Assembly (NCBI GenBank): GCA_937967325.1
Contig: CALBSQ010000159.1
Span: 1-9,002, forward strand
Reading direction: 5' to 3'
Length of the DNA: 9,002 bases
From: an uncultured Chloroflexota bacterium
GTDB lineage: Bacteria > Chloroflexota > UBA4733
Positions 1 to 6,352 of the stretch are shown here, piece by piece (position 1 is the first letter of the stretch; each line of letters begins with the position of its first letter). A program made the position numbers and the translations under genes. The notes beneath the pieces are model-generated. The model was not told the DNA's origin, searched no databases, and saw nothing but the letters and a program-made list of their open reading frames with translations.

Positions 1-2
1 CC

Positions 3-719
3 GCCCACGTTCTTAGCACAGCAGCCCTCGGACAGTTTTTCGTCCCCCCTTATGCGGTCCTCGGACAGGTGCTGCTGATGGGACTTTGGGTCGTCAACTT
101 GCTGTGCAGCCTGGTTGCCATCTTCAGCAGCGCCGGAGCCGTCGCCAACGACGTGGAATCGGGCGTGCTGCAAGTGGTGCTGACGCGGCCGTTGACCCGC
201 GGCCAGCTCATCGCCGGAAAGTGGCTGGGTCTGGCCGCGCTGCTGACCGCCTACGTTGCGCTGACGAGCGCGGCAGCGATGGCGGTAAGCCTGCTCGCCG
301 ACGGGTATTTTCCGGCCCAGCCGATCGTCGTGGGCGCGCTCCTCATCGGTGAGGTTGTCACCCTGCTCAGCCTCGCCTTGGCGCTGAGCACGCGACTGCC
401 CACCGTCGCGACCGCGGTAATCCTGGTCGTGCTGTACGCCGTGGCCGTCGCGGGCGGCATGCTCACCCAGTTAGGTACGCTGCTGCGCAGCGACAGCATG
501 ACCGCCTACGGCGTCTGGTCGGAGGTGCTGTTGCCGAGTAACGCCCTCTGGCAGCTGGCCGCGGACCGAGTTCAGCCGGAGGGATTCGGCGCGGTTGGGG
601 CGGTGAGTCCGCTCGGCGTCATTGCTCCACCCAGCCTATGGATGGCAGCGTACGCCGCCCTCTACGTGGCCGCTTGCGTCGCCGCGGCCGTCGCCATATT
701 CGAGCGCCGCGACGTGTAG
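3..719 (+). CDS. ABC-2 type transporter permease subunit (5' end outside window)
   Basis: This is the membrane-spanning subunit of an ABC exporter, seen from an internal codon to its TAG stop. The frame is open to the window edge, so the GTG at 69 is probably internal and the gene starts upstream. About 238 residues are visible, with roughly five or six hydrophobic segments. The stretch VESGVLQVVLTRPLTRGQL, followed by IAGKWLG, is typical of ABC-2/NosY-like permeases, where it lies on the cytoplasmic side between early helices and probably touches the ATPase. The protein ends in a hydrophobic helix followed by FERRDV, a common ending in this family. The ATPase partner is probably upstream, outside the window. 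Substrate cannot be inferred. The last 58 bp overlap the 3' end of the opposing amidohydrolase gene. Confidence 0.85.
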   Translation, partial: AHVLSTAALGQFFVPPYAVLGQVLLMGLWVVNLLCSLVAIFSSAGAVANDVESGVLQVVLTRPLTRGQLIAGKWLGLAALLTAYVALTSAAAMAVSLLADGYFPAQPIVVGALLIGEVVTLLSLALALSTRLPTVATAVILVVLYAVAVAGGMLTQLGTLLRSDSMTAYGVWSEVLLPSNALWQLAADRVQPEGFGAVGAVSPLGVIAPPSLWMAAYAALYVAACVAAAVAIFERRDV

Positions 720-1867
720 CCGGTGACGGAAGAGTCCTGGTAGGCAACCTGCCCGGCCCGCACGGTCAGCCGGCAGACAATGCGCTGCCGCGCCGGTCTG
801 CTCTTTCCCATGCTGTCGGTCAAGGTGAAGGCGCCCTCCTCGACCGCCAACGCGGCAATGTCGGCCGTAGCGCCGACAGCCAGCGTACCCAGATCAGGGC
901 GGTTGATCGCGGCGGCTACACTGCTGGTGGCGCAGCGGACGACCTCGGCGAAGGGCATGCCCAGCAAGAGATATTTCGACAGCGTGGTCGGTAGGTCAAA
1001 GACCGGACCGGTGAGGTTCCAGGCGTGGATGTCGGTGGAGATGGTGTCGGGAAGCTCTCCGGCATCGATGAGGCGCTCCGCCGTGGCGAAGGCGAAGCTG
1101 CCCTGGCCGTGGCCGACATCGAGCAGGACACCGCGATCGTGGGCCTCCCGCACGTCGCGGCGCAGCTGGCCTTGATCGTCGATGACTCGGTTGGCATGGC
1201 CGGTATGGCAATGCGTCAGCACGTCGCCGGGGCGCATGCAATCCAGGATGTGCCTGAGCTCCGGAGGACCGCTGCTGATGTGGACCATTACCGGCAGTCC
1301 GAGCTGATCGGCCGCCAGGCGAGCGCGCCGCAGCGGCTCCACGCCGTTTTCGCCGACGGTGTGGACGTCGATGCGCGCTTTGATACCGGTCACTACATCG
1401 CGGTTGGCGTCGGCCACTCGGACGGCCAGGTCGACATCGGCGTAGCGCAGGTTTGCCAGCTCGAAGTTCGAATGCACCAGCCCGATAGACGAGATGTTCA
1501 GATAGCCGAGCGTGCGGGTTTGGTTCTGACCAATGATCCAGCGCCGGAAGGCCGGAAAGTTGTAGGCACCGGCGCTGCCGGCGTCCACGGCGGTGGTGAC
1601 GCCGCTGTACGTGCAGACGGGATCGAGCTCGATGCCCCAATACGACCCGCCCCAGTAACCGTGGCAGTGCAAGTCGATCAGGCCGGGCGTGAGCGTGAGA
1701 CCCGCCACGGAAACGATACGGCGCGCCTGGCCACGATCAATGCCGGCATCGATCGCCGCGATCCGGCCATTCGTGATGGCGACATCGAGATGCTCTTGTT
1801 TCCCCGTTGCCGGGTCCAGCACATCGCCGTCCGCTAGTAACAGGTCGTAGGAAGCCGCCGCCGGCAT
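662..1867 (-). CDS. Amidohydrolase/deacetylase family metal-dependent hydrolase
   Basis: A 401-residue member of the amidohydrolase superfamily, resembling the predicted amidohydrolases related to Atu3266 and EF_0837, which hydrolyse esters or N-acyl bonds with bound metal. The N-terminal part (about 7-60) is the usual beta-sandwich with NGRIAAID. The metal-site residues can be read in order: H67-C-H69 after GLIDL, K163 (GIKAR, probable carboxylated bridging lysine), H196 (VMVHIS), H219 (LTHCH) and D279 (STDIHAWN, catalytic Asp). C-terminal GTLAVGATADIA begins the returning sandwich strands. The ATG at 1867 is chosen because a GGGAGGAG lies 5 nt upstream; an in-frame start at 1930 would add 21 residues unlike the family and lacks this signal. 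The final roughly 20 residues are low-complexity (Ala/Thr-rich) and overlap the permease gene. It is probably cytoplasmic; no signal peptide is seen. True substrate unknown. Confidence 0.87.
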   Translation of the reverse strand: MPAAASYDLLLADGDVLDPATGKQEHLDVAITNGRIAAIDAGIDRGQARRIVSVAGLTLTPGLIDLHCHGYWGGSYWGIELDPVCTYSGVTTAVDAGSAGAYNFPAFRRWIIGQNQTRTLGYLNISSIGLVHSNFELANLRYADVDLAVRVADANRDVVTGIKARIDVHTVGENGVEPLRRARLAADQLGLPVMVHISSGPPELRHILDCMRPGDVLTHCHTGHANRVIDDQGQLRRDVREAHDRGVLLDVGHGQGSFAFATAERLIDAGELPDTISTDIHAWNLTGPVFDLPTTLSKYLLLGMPFAEVVRCATSSVAAAINRPDLGTLAVGATADIAALAVEEGAFTLTDSMGKSRPARQRIVCRLTVRAGQVAYQDSSVTGYTSRRSNMATAAATQAAT

Positions 1868-1872
1868 CGGAA

Positions 1873-1880
1873 CTCCTCCC
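1873..1880 (-). promoter_or_regulatory. Ribosome binding site fixing the amidohydrolase start
   Basis: On the minus strand this reads GGGAGGAG, 5 nt before the ATG at 1867. It decides against the longer in-frame reading that begins at 1930. Confidence 0.8.
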
Positions 1881-2000
1881 CCGGCCACTCCACGACGCCG
1901 GTTGCAGGAGTGTAGCAAAGACGCGTGCAATGCGTACCAAGCGAAGGACTACGTGGCGCGGCAACCAGTTGGGTCCGTATCATGGCAGTTATTCGTCGGT

Positions 2001-2007
2001 AAGGGGA
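2001..2007 (+). promoter_or_regulatory. Ribosome binding site of the MFS exporter
   Basis: AAGGGGA, 7 nt before the ATG at 2015. The rest of the 147-bp divergent spacer (1868-2014) shows no convincing promoter; TTGGGT at 1969-1974 with TATTCG at 1990-1995 is only a weak, short-spaced candidate. Confidence 0.6.
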
Positions 2008-2014
2008 CAACACC

Positions 2015-4015
2015 ATGGCGACCGCTCCGTCCGCCCCCCAGACTTGGCAAGGAAGCCCTGGGCCAAACGGCCCTTCCTCAGGCGGCGTGGGGCCAGTGGC
2101 GAATCCCTGGATCGTGCTGCTGGTGCTGTGCCTGGGCTTCTTCATGATCCTGCTCGACACCACCATCGTCAATATTGCCATCCCGAGCATCATCGACGCC
2201 CTCAAGGCCTCGCTCGACCAGATCCTCTGGGTGCTCAACGCCTACATCCTGGTCTATGCTGTGCTGCTCATCACCGCCGGCCGGCTGGGAGACCTGTTCG
2301 GGCAGCGCAACCTGTTCGCGCTCGGTCTATTCATCTTCACGGTCGCGTCCGCCTTCTGCGGGCTGGCCCAGGACGTCAGTCAGCTCATCATCGCCCGTTT
2401 GGTGCAGGGGGTGGGTGGCGCGCTGCTGACGCCCCAAACACTGGCCATCATCACGACGATCTTTCCGCCGCAGCGGCGCGGCGCCGCCTTCGGCATCTGG
2501 GGGGCTGTAGCGGGCGTCGCCGCCGTGCTGGGGCCAACACTCGGCGGCTTCATCGTCACCTACTGGAACTGGCGCGGCATCTTCTACGTCAACTTGCCCA
2601 TCGGCGTGATTGCCCTGGTCGGGGCCTTCCTGCTGGTGCCGGACTTACGGCCCGGTCGCCGCCACGGCCTGGACTTGGTGGGCGTTATCCTGGCCAGCGG
2701 TGGTCTATTCGGGGTGGTCTTTGGCCTCATTGAGGGCCAGCGCCACAACTGGGGAGCGATCTGGGGCTGGGTCACGATTTCCGAGATCATCGGCGCCGGC
2801 GTGGTCGTCTTCCTCGGCTTCGTGGTGTGGGAACGCTTCCAGTCGGAGCCATTAGTTCCCCTCTCCTTGTTTGCCACGCGCAACTTCTCCCTGATGAACT
2901 TCGTCGGCGCGGTCATGTCCTTCGGCATGCTGGGACTGTTCTTGCCGCTGACCATCTACTTCCAGTCGGTGCTGGGGATGACCGCGCTGCGCGCCGGCCT
3001 CACGCTGGCGCCGATGTCGATTGTGTCGATGATCGTGGCCCCGAACGCCGGTCGCCTGGCCGACCGGGTCGGTGGCAAGTACATCCTCCTGAGCGGCCTC
3101 GCTCTCTTTGCCGTCGGTATGGGTCTGATCGTCGGAGTGGCAACCGCCGACTCCACCTGGTCCACCTTCTTCTTCCCTGCCGTCGTGGCTGGCCTGGGCA
3201 TGGGCTGCATCTTCGCGCCGCTCAGCACCATCGCCATGCGCAACATCGAGCCGCGGATGGCCGGCGCGGCCTCCGGCGTGCTGAACACGACCCGCCAGGT
3301 AGGCGGCGTGGTCGGCAGCGCCGTTGTCGGGGCCGTGCTCCAGAACCGCCTGGCCTCGGCGCTGCAGGCCCAGGCGCTCGCTTCCTCCGGTCAGTTGCCC
3401 GCACAGTTCCGGGCGGCCTTTATCACCGGCTTCAGCAACGCCGCGCAGGGTGGACTGGAGGTTGGCCGCGGCCAAACTGGCGCGCAGTTCCAGCTTCCGC
3501 CGGGCGTCCCTGCCGCGGTGGCGCAGCAGTTGGCGCAGATCGGTAAGGCCGTCTTCGTCAACGGCTTTATCGACGCGATGCGGCCAACCCTGGCCGTGTC
3601 GATCATCGTGATCGCTGCCGGAGCGCTGAGCTGCCTGCTTATCCAGCGGCGAAAGCAGACCACGACGCCCCCTTCCGGCCATCCATCGGCGGCAAGCCGG
3701 CCCGCATTGCTCGTTGGCGTCCTGCTGGCGCTAATCGCTCGGGAGGCCCAGCAGCCCAACGCATCGCCCAAGCTGTTGGAGCAATTGTCCAGGATCGGCG
3801 ACGGCACGGCAGCGGCCGGATCCGATACCGCGGAACGCGGCCGGACCATGGCGCGGGATGTCATTGAGCCGCTTGCGGTTGGGCTACTCGCCTCCTCGGT
3901 TACCCAGCAGATTCGAACCGGTGGCAACGGCCATACGCAGGGGGGGCCTGATGGCGGCGGAGGATCGCCTACCCCGGCGAGCGGCTCGACGACCGCCAGC
4001 AATGGGAAGGGCTGA
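2015..4015 (+). CDS. DHA2 family MFS multidrug exporter (EmrB/QacA type) with long C-terminal tail
   Basis: A 666-residue proton-coupled drug exporter of the 14-helix DHA2 branch of the major facilitator superfamily, in the cytoplasmic membrane. The first helix carries the D1 motif LDTTIVNIAIP (47-57). Motif A is GRLGDLFGQR (89-98), motif B is RLVQGVGGA (128-136), and antiporter motif C ends in GPTLGG (173-178), which marks export rather than uptake. A loop of about 80 residues before the last helix (about 525-543) is normal for DHA2. After QRRK (544-547) comes a tail of about 120 residues that most relatives lack. It has a short hydrophobic run near 563-576, a charged helical part, then a Gly/Ser/Thr-rich end. 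The ATG at 2015 has AAGGGGA (2001-2007) upstream. The first 28 residues are Pro/Gly/Ser-rich and probably cytoplasmic. It starts a probable operon with the next two genes. Substrate is not predictable. Confidence 0.92.
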   Translation: MATAPSAPQTWQGSPGPNGPSSGGVGPVANPWIVLLVLCLGFFMILLDTTIVNIAIPSIIDALKASLDQILWVLNAYILVYAVLLITAGRLGDLFGQRNLFALGLFIFTVASAFCGLAQDVSQLIIARLVQGVGGALLTPQTLAIITTIFPPQRRGAAFGIWGAVAGVAAVLGPTLGGFIVTYWNWRGIFYVNLPIGVIALVGAFLLVPDLRPGRRHGLDLVGVILASGGLFGVVFGLIEGQRHNWGAIWGWVTISEIIGAGVVVFLGFVVWERFQSEPLVPLSLFATRNFSLMNFVGAVMSFGMLGLFLPLTIYFQSVLGMTALRAGLTLAPMSIVSMIVAPNAGRLADRVGGKYILLSGLALFAVGMGLIVGVATADSTWSTFFFPAVVAGLGMGCIFAPLSTIAMRNIEPRMAGAASGVLNTTRQVGGVVGSAVVGAVLQNRLASALQAQALASSGQLPAQFRAAFITGFSNAAQGGLEVGRGQTGAQFQLPPGVPAAVAQQLAQIGKAVFVNGFIDAMRPTLAVSIIVIAAGALSCLLIQRRKQTTTPPSGHPSAASRPALLVGVLLALIAREAQQPNASPKLLEQLSRIGDGTAAAGSDTAERGRTMARDVIEPLAVGLLASSVTQQIRTGGNGHTQGGPDGGGGSPTPASGSTTASNGKG

Positions 4016-4031
4016 AGAGGACGTGGCGACA

Positions 4032-4244
4032 ATGGCCTTCGATGCCGAAAGCGGACGCTACCTGGGCCAACACGTCTCGGTGTCAGGTGTGGCCGTGCTA
4101 CGACGGATTCAGGAATTGACCGACGCACACGCCACCGCCGGGAGGGACGCGGTAGATGCGGCCGAGCAAGCGTGGATGCTCGCGCTGGATGAGCAAACGT
4201 GGCAGGTAGGGGAAAGCGGCGTCGAGCCTCGCGACTACGTCTGA
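4032..4244 (+). CDS. Small hypothetical protein between exporter and acetyltransferase
   Basis: A possible 70-residue protein that I do not recognise. It begins MAFDAESGRYLG and has a predicted helical middle (VAVLRRIQELTDAHATAG, then DAVDAAEQAWMLALDEQTW) with alternating Ala/Leu and acidic positions. It has no cysteine, signal peptide or membrane segment. The start is uncertain: ATG 4032 has AGAGGA 10 nt upstream (4016-4021), while in-frame GTG 4023 and ATG 4002 are alternatives, the last overlapping the exporter stop. Third codon positions are mostly G or C, as in the neighbours. It lies 16 bp after the exporter stop and 16 bp before the acetyltransferase start, so it is probably cotranscribed and may be a small accessory protein. 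It could also be a chance reading frame. Confidence 0.5.
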   Translation: MAFDAESGRYLGQHVSVSGVAVLRRIQELTDAHATAGRDAVDAAEQAWMLALDEQTWQVGESGVEPRDYV

Positions 4245-4249
4245 GAATC

Positions 4250-4255
4250 GGAGGG
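4250..4255 (+). promoter_or_regulatory. Ribosome binding site fixing the GTG start of the acetyltransferase
   Basis: GGAGGG, 5 nt before GTG 4261. The upstream small gene ends at 4244, so this site lies wholly in the 16-bp gap. Confidence 0.75.
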
Positions 4256-4260
4256 CGCCC

Positions 4261-5145
4261 GTGACGGCGCTGCAATGGAACATCCGCGCCGCCACGGCCG
4301 TGGATGTGCCGGCGATCACGACGATGTATCAAGCCAATGGCTTGCCGCACGCCCAAGGTGACCCAGCGCGCGCCGCGTGGCAGTTCGCCAGCGTGCGCGC
4401 CATGGGCGGGAAGGTGCTCGTCGCGGTCGAAGGCGGAGCGGTGGTCGGCCATCTCGAGCTGCTGCTTTGCCAGGAAGCTGCTCCGCTCGGTCGCTACGGT
4501 TACGTGGAGGCGCTGGAGGTGCGGCAGGATAGGCGTCGGCGCGGCATCGGTCGGGCATTGATCGACGCGGCCTCCAAGATCACTGTGTCGGCAGGGGGCA
4601 CACGTTTGGAGACAGTCGCCGACGACGCACGGGCAGCAGCGTTCTACGCCGCGACCGACTTCCAGGCGGGCATGCACTACCTGGACATGGATCTCGCCGT
4701 GCCAGCGGAGGACCTGAGTGGCGCGGCGGCACGCGGTCCCCTAGTGCAGCCGGGCGCCCGGCCCTGGATCGTCTTGCGGCACATCGCCGGGCGGCAGTAC
4801 CCGGCAAGCTACTGCTGGTCGCGAGCACATCTGGCATCCCATTTTGGACTGCCCGAAGCTGAGGGAACCGGCGCCTGGAGACTCCCCGACAGCGGTGCGG
4901 TCGTGCTGGCCGATCCCTGGCTCGTCCACCTCTTTCTTCCGCCGGGCATCCCGCCTGACAGTAGCGATGCCTGGCCCTTGTGGCAAGCGATGTTCGCCCT
5001 CCGCGCCGACAGGCGCGAAGGTTGCGTACGCACGGTAGTTGCCGGGGAGCTTGCCGCCAGGCTGGGGCTTCCCGAACGCTGGCCGGGTAGTACCACTGAT
5101 GAGTTCACGTTATTGGTGCGTCCGCTCGTATCGACCTGCCCATAA
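4261..5145 (+). CDS. GNAT family N-acetyltransferase with C-terminal domain of unknown function
   Basis: A 294-residue protein whose first half (about 6-155) is a GNAT fold that transfers an acetyl group from acetyl-CoA to an amine. The start of the fold is IRAATAVDVPAI (8-19); the strand GYVEALEVR (80-88) leads into the acetyl-CoA loop RRRGIGRALI (92-101, matching R/QxxGxG/A). AAAFYAATDFQ supplies the usual C-terminal Tyr region. The second half (about 160-294) is rich in Trp and Pro (GARPWIVLRHIAGRQYP, AVVLADPWLVHLFLPPG) and I do not recognise it; it may select the substrate. The start is GTG 4261, with GGAGGG (4250-4255) 5 nt upstream. It is third in the probable exporter operon, so a role in modifying the exported compound is possible but unproven. 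Its last codons (TCP and TAA) lie inside the left end hairpin of the 195-bp element. Confidence 0.85.
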   Translation: MTALQWNIRAATAVDVPAITTMYQANGLPHAQGDPARAAWQFASVRAMGGKVLVAVEGGAVVGHLELLLCQEAAPLGRYGYVEALEVRQDRRRRGIGRALIDAASKITVSAGGTRLETVADDARAAAFYAATDFQAGMHYLDMDLAVPAEDLSGAAARGPLVQPGARPWIVLRHIAGRQYPASYCWSRAHLASHFGLPEAEGTGAWRLPDSGAVVLADPWLVHLFLPPGIPPDSSDAWPLWQAMFALRADRREGCVRTVVAGELAARLGLPERWPGSTTDEFTLLVRPLVSTCP

Positions 5146-5184
5146 ATGGGCAGGCTAAGCGTACAAAGCCGGCTAAAGCCGGCT
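5135..5184 (+). repeat. Left inverted end of the 195-bp element
   Basis: It is made of hairpin CCTGCCCAT-AA-ATGGGCAGG (5135-5154), CTAAGCGTACAA, then AGCCGGCT at 5167-5174 and again at 5177-5184. The inner 34 nt (5151-5184) match the right end with only two mismatches (5160 and 5161). The stop codon of the acetyltransferase gene (5143-5145) lies across the hairpin loop, so the hairpin would form at the very end of that transcript. No T-run follows, so it is not a typical intrinsic terminator. Confidence 0.9.
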
Positions 5185-5279
5185 GAATTACGCTTATCCT
5201 AATATTGAAAGTACGAATTACATCTATCGATTGGATGCTAGTCCACCGTGAGAGCTCGAATTCGGCAATAACATTGCCT

Positions 5280-5329
5280 AGCCGGCTTTAGCCGGCTTTG
5301 TAGACTTAGCCTGGGGCTTGAGCCCCAGG
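5280..5329 (-). repeat. Right inverted end of the 195-bp element
   Basis: On the plus strand it reads AGCCGGCT (5280-5287), TT, AGCCGGCT (5290-5297), TTGTAGA, CTTAG, then hairpin CCTGGGGCT-TG-AGCCCCAGG (5310-5329). Compared with the left end, the hairpin differs at four consecutive base pairs, and each partner has changed so that pairing is kept. Confidence 0.9.
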
Positions 5330-5437
5330 TGACGTGCCGCCCCGATCGATTTCGCATTGCCGAGACCCGAATCCACCGGCCGAGATTCTGCGTCCGGGCG
5401 GGGTTGGCGCCCCGGTGGGCTACAATCGCTACGCAAC

Positions 5438-5445
5438 AGGAAAGG
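5438..5445 (+). promoter_or_regulatory. Ribosome binding site supporting a TTG start
   Basis: AGGAAAGG, 8 nt before TTG 5454. The in-frame GTG at 5445 overlaps this site and is therefore less likely to be the start. Confidence 0.65.
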
Positions 5446-5453
5446 TGTGCTCG

Positions 5454-6341
5454 TTGGCAGAAACGATCGGATTCATTGGACTCGGCATCATGGGCAAGCC
5501 GATGGCACGCAACCTCATGCGCGCCGGCTACCCGTTGGTCGCCCACAATCGTAGTCGCGCCGCCGTGGATGAGCTGGCGTCGGAGGGGGCGTCGGCGGCA
5601 AGCTCCCCCCAAGACGTAGCCGAACGGAGCGACGTCGTCATCACGATGCTCCCTGATTCCCCAGACGTCGAGGCAGTAGTTTCCGGTCCGAACGGCGTGT
5701 TAGCAGGCGCTCGCCCCGGCGCCGTCCTGATCGATATGAGCACGATTTCGCCCGTGGTGGCCAAACGGCTGGCCGAACAGGCCGCGAAGCAGGGGGTCAC
5801 CATGCTGGACGCCCCGGTGAGCGGCGGCGATCGCGGCGCCATCGCCGGCACGCTCTCGATCATGGTTGGCGGCGATGAGCCCACCTTCGAGCGCATGCAG
5901 CCAGTCTTCTCAGCCATGGGCAAGACGATTGTCCGTGTCGGCGACTGCAGCGCCGGTCAGGTGGTCAAGGCGTGCAATCAGGTGGTAGTGGCGCTGACCA
6001 TCGAAGCGGTAAGCGAGGCGCTGGTGCTCGGCTCCAAGGCGGGGGTTGATCCGGCCAAGATTCTCCAGGTGCTGGGTGGTGGCCTGGCCGCCAACCGCGT
6101 GATGGAGCTGCGCGGACCGACCATGCTGCAGCACGCGTTCGCACCCGGCTTCAAGGTGCGCCTGCATCAGAAGGATCTCGGCATCGCGCTGGCCACCGGA
6201 CGCGCCTACGGCGTTCCACTCCCCAACACCGCGCTCGTCGACCAGTTCTTCGGAGCTTTGGTCACCTGCGGCAAAGGCGAGCTCGATCACTCCGCGCTGC
6301 TGACCGTGTTGGAGGGCCTCGCCGGCCACGAGATCGGCTAG
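5454..6341 (+). CDS. garR: 2-hydroxy-3-oxopropionate (tartronate semialdehyde) reductase-like, beta-hydroxyacid dehydrogenase family
   Basis: A 295-residue cytoplasmic NAD(P)-dependent oxidoreductase. The best match from memory is GarR/GlxR, which reduces tartronate semialdehyde to D-glycerate in glyoxylate and glucarate use. The nucleotide loop is GLGIMG (9-14). HNRSR (31-35) after the second strand has an Arg where NADP-preferring members often do. DAPVSGG (119-125) is the substrate loop, and GQVVKACNQ (168-176) contains catalytic K172. The C-terminal part has GGLA, FAPGFKVRLHQKDL and LDHSAL, all GarR-like, although other 3-hydroxyisobutyrate-dehydrogenase relatives share much of this. The start is TTG 5454: it gives the family-typical MAETIGFIGLG with AGGAAAGG 8 nt upstream, and the length fits. 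An open frame back to 5334 would add 40 non-family residues. A TACAAT at 5421-5426 could be a -10 box but has no good -35. Confidence 0.85.
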   Translation: MAETIGFIGLGIMGKPMARNLMRAGYPLVAHNRSRAAVDELASEGASAASSPQDVAERSDVVITMLPDSPDVEAVVSGPNGVLAGARPGAVLIDMSTISPVVAKRLAEQAAKQGVTMLDAPVSGGDRGAIAGTLSIMVGGDEPTFERMQPVFSAMGKTIVRVGDCSAGQVVKACNQVVVALTIEAVSEALVLGSKAGVDPAKILQVLGGGLAANRVMELRGPTMLQHAFAPGFKVRLHQKDLGIALATGRAYGVPLPNTALVDQFFGALVTCGKGELDHSALLTVLEGLAGHEIG

Positions 6342-6352
6342 GGAACCTCACC

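Larger units (their letters stand above)
5135..5329. mobile_element. 195-bp non-coding MITE-like or REP/BIME-like element with structured inverted ends
   Basis: The two 50-nt ends (5135-5184 and 5280-5329) are inverted copies, 39 of 50 positions identical. They enclose a 95-bp core of about 40% G+C, clearly lower than the genes around it. From outside in, each end has a perfect 9-bp hairpin with a 2-nt loop, then CTAAG, two variable bases, TACAA, and two AGCCGGCT palindromes separated by two bases. The core has no credible reading frame and contains GAATTAC twice (5185-5191, 5215-5221). No target-site duplication is visible at the edges. Hairpin-bearing ends without duplication are known for REP/BIME arrays and for elements moved by IS200/IS605-type Y1 (RAYT) transposases, so that is the best guess. 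A classic DDE-moved MITE or a folded regulatory RNA remain possible. Confidence 0.6.

Noticed and set aside
1025..1837. Long plus-strand frame opposite the minus-strand amidohydrolase
   Set aside because: The minus strand encodes clear metal-site motifs in family order; the plus-strand frame has no recognisable motif and is an antisense shadow in high-GC DNA.
2852..4677. Long minus-strand frames opposite the exporter, small gene and acetyltransferase
   Set aside because: Their translations are rich in Arg, His, Gly and Ala without domain motifs, while the plus strand carries MFS and GNAT motifs.
5135..5154. Left hairpin as an intrinsic terminator of the acetyltransferase gene
   Set aside because: The stem is followed by CTAAGCG rather than a T-run, and the same hairpin design recurs inverted at 5310-5329, so it belongs to the element. 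An effect on transcription is not excluded.
5135..5329. CRISPR array or tRNA-like gene
   Set aside because: There are only two copies, in inverted order with no regular spacers, and no cloverleaf with a CCA-ready acceptor or T-loop sequence is seen.
5421..5426. TACAAT as the -10 box of a reductase promoter
   Set aside because: The hexamer is good, but the only TTG-like -35 (TTGGCG, 5404-5409) is 11 bp away, too short for a normal promoter.
5334..5453. In-frame extension of the reductase back to GTG 5334
   Set aside because: It adds 40 residues with no family resemblance, while TTG 5454 has a well-placed AGGAAAGG and gives the standard dehydrogenase N-terminus and length.
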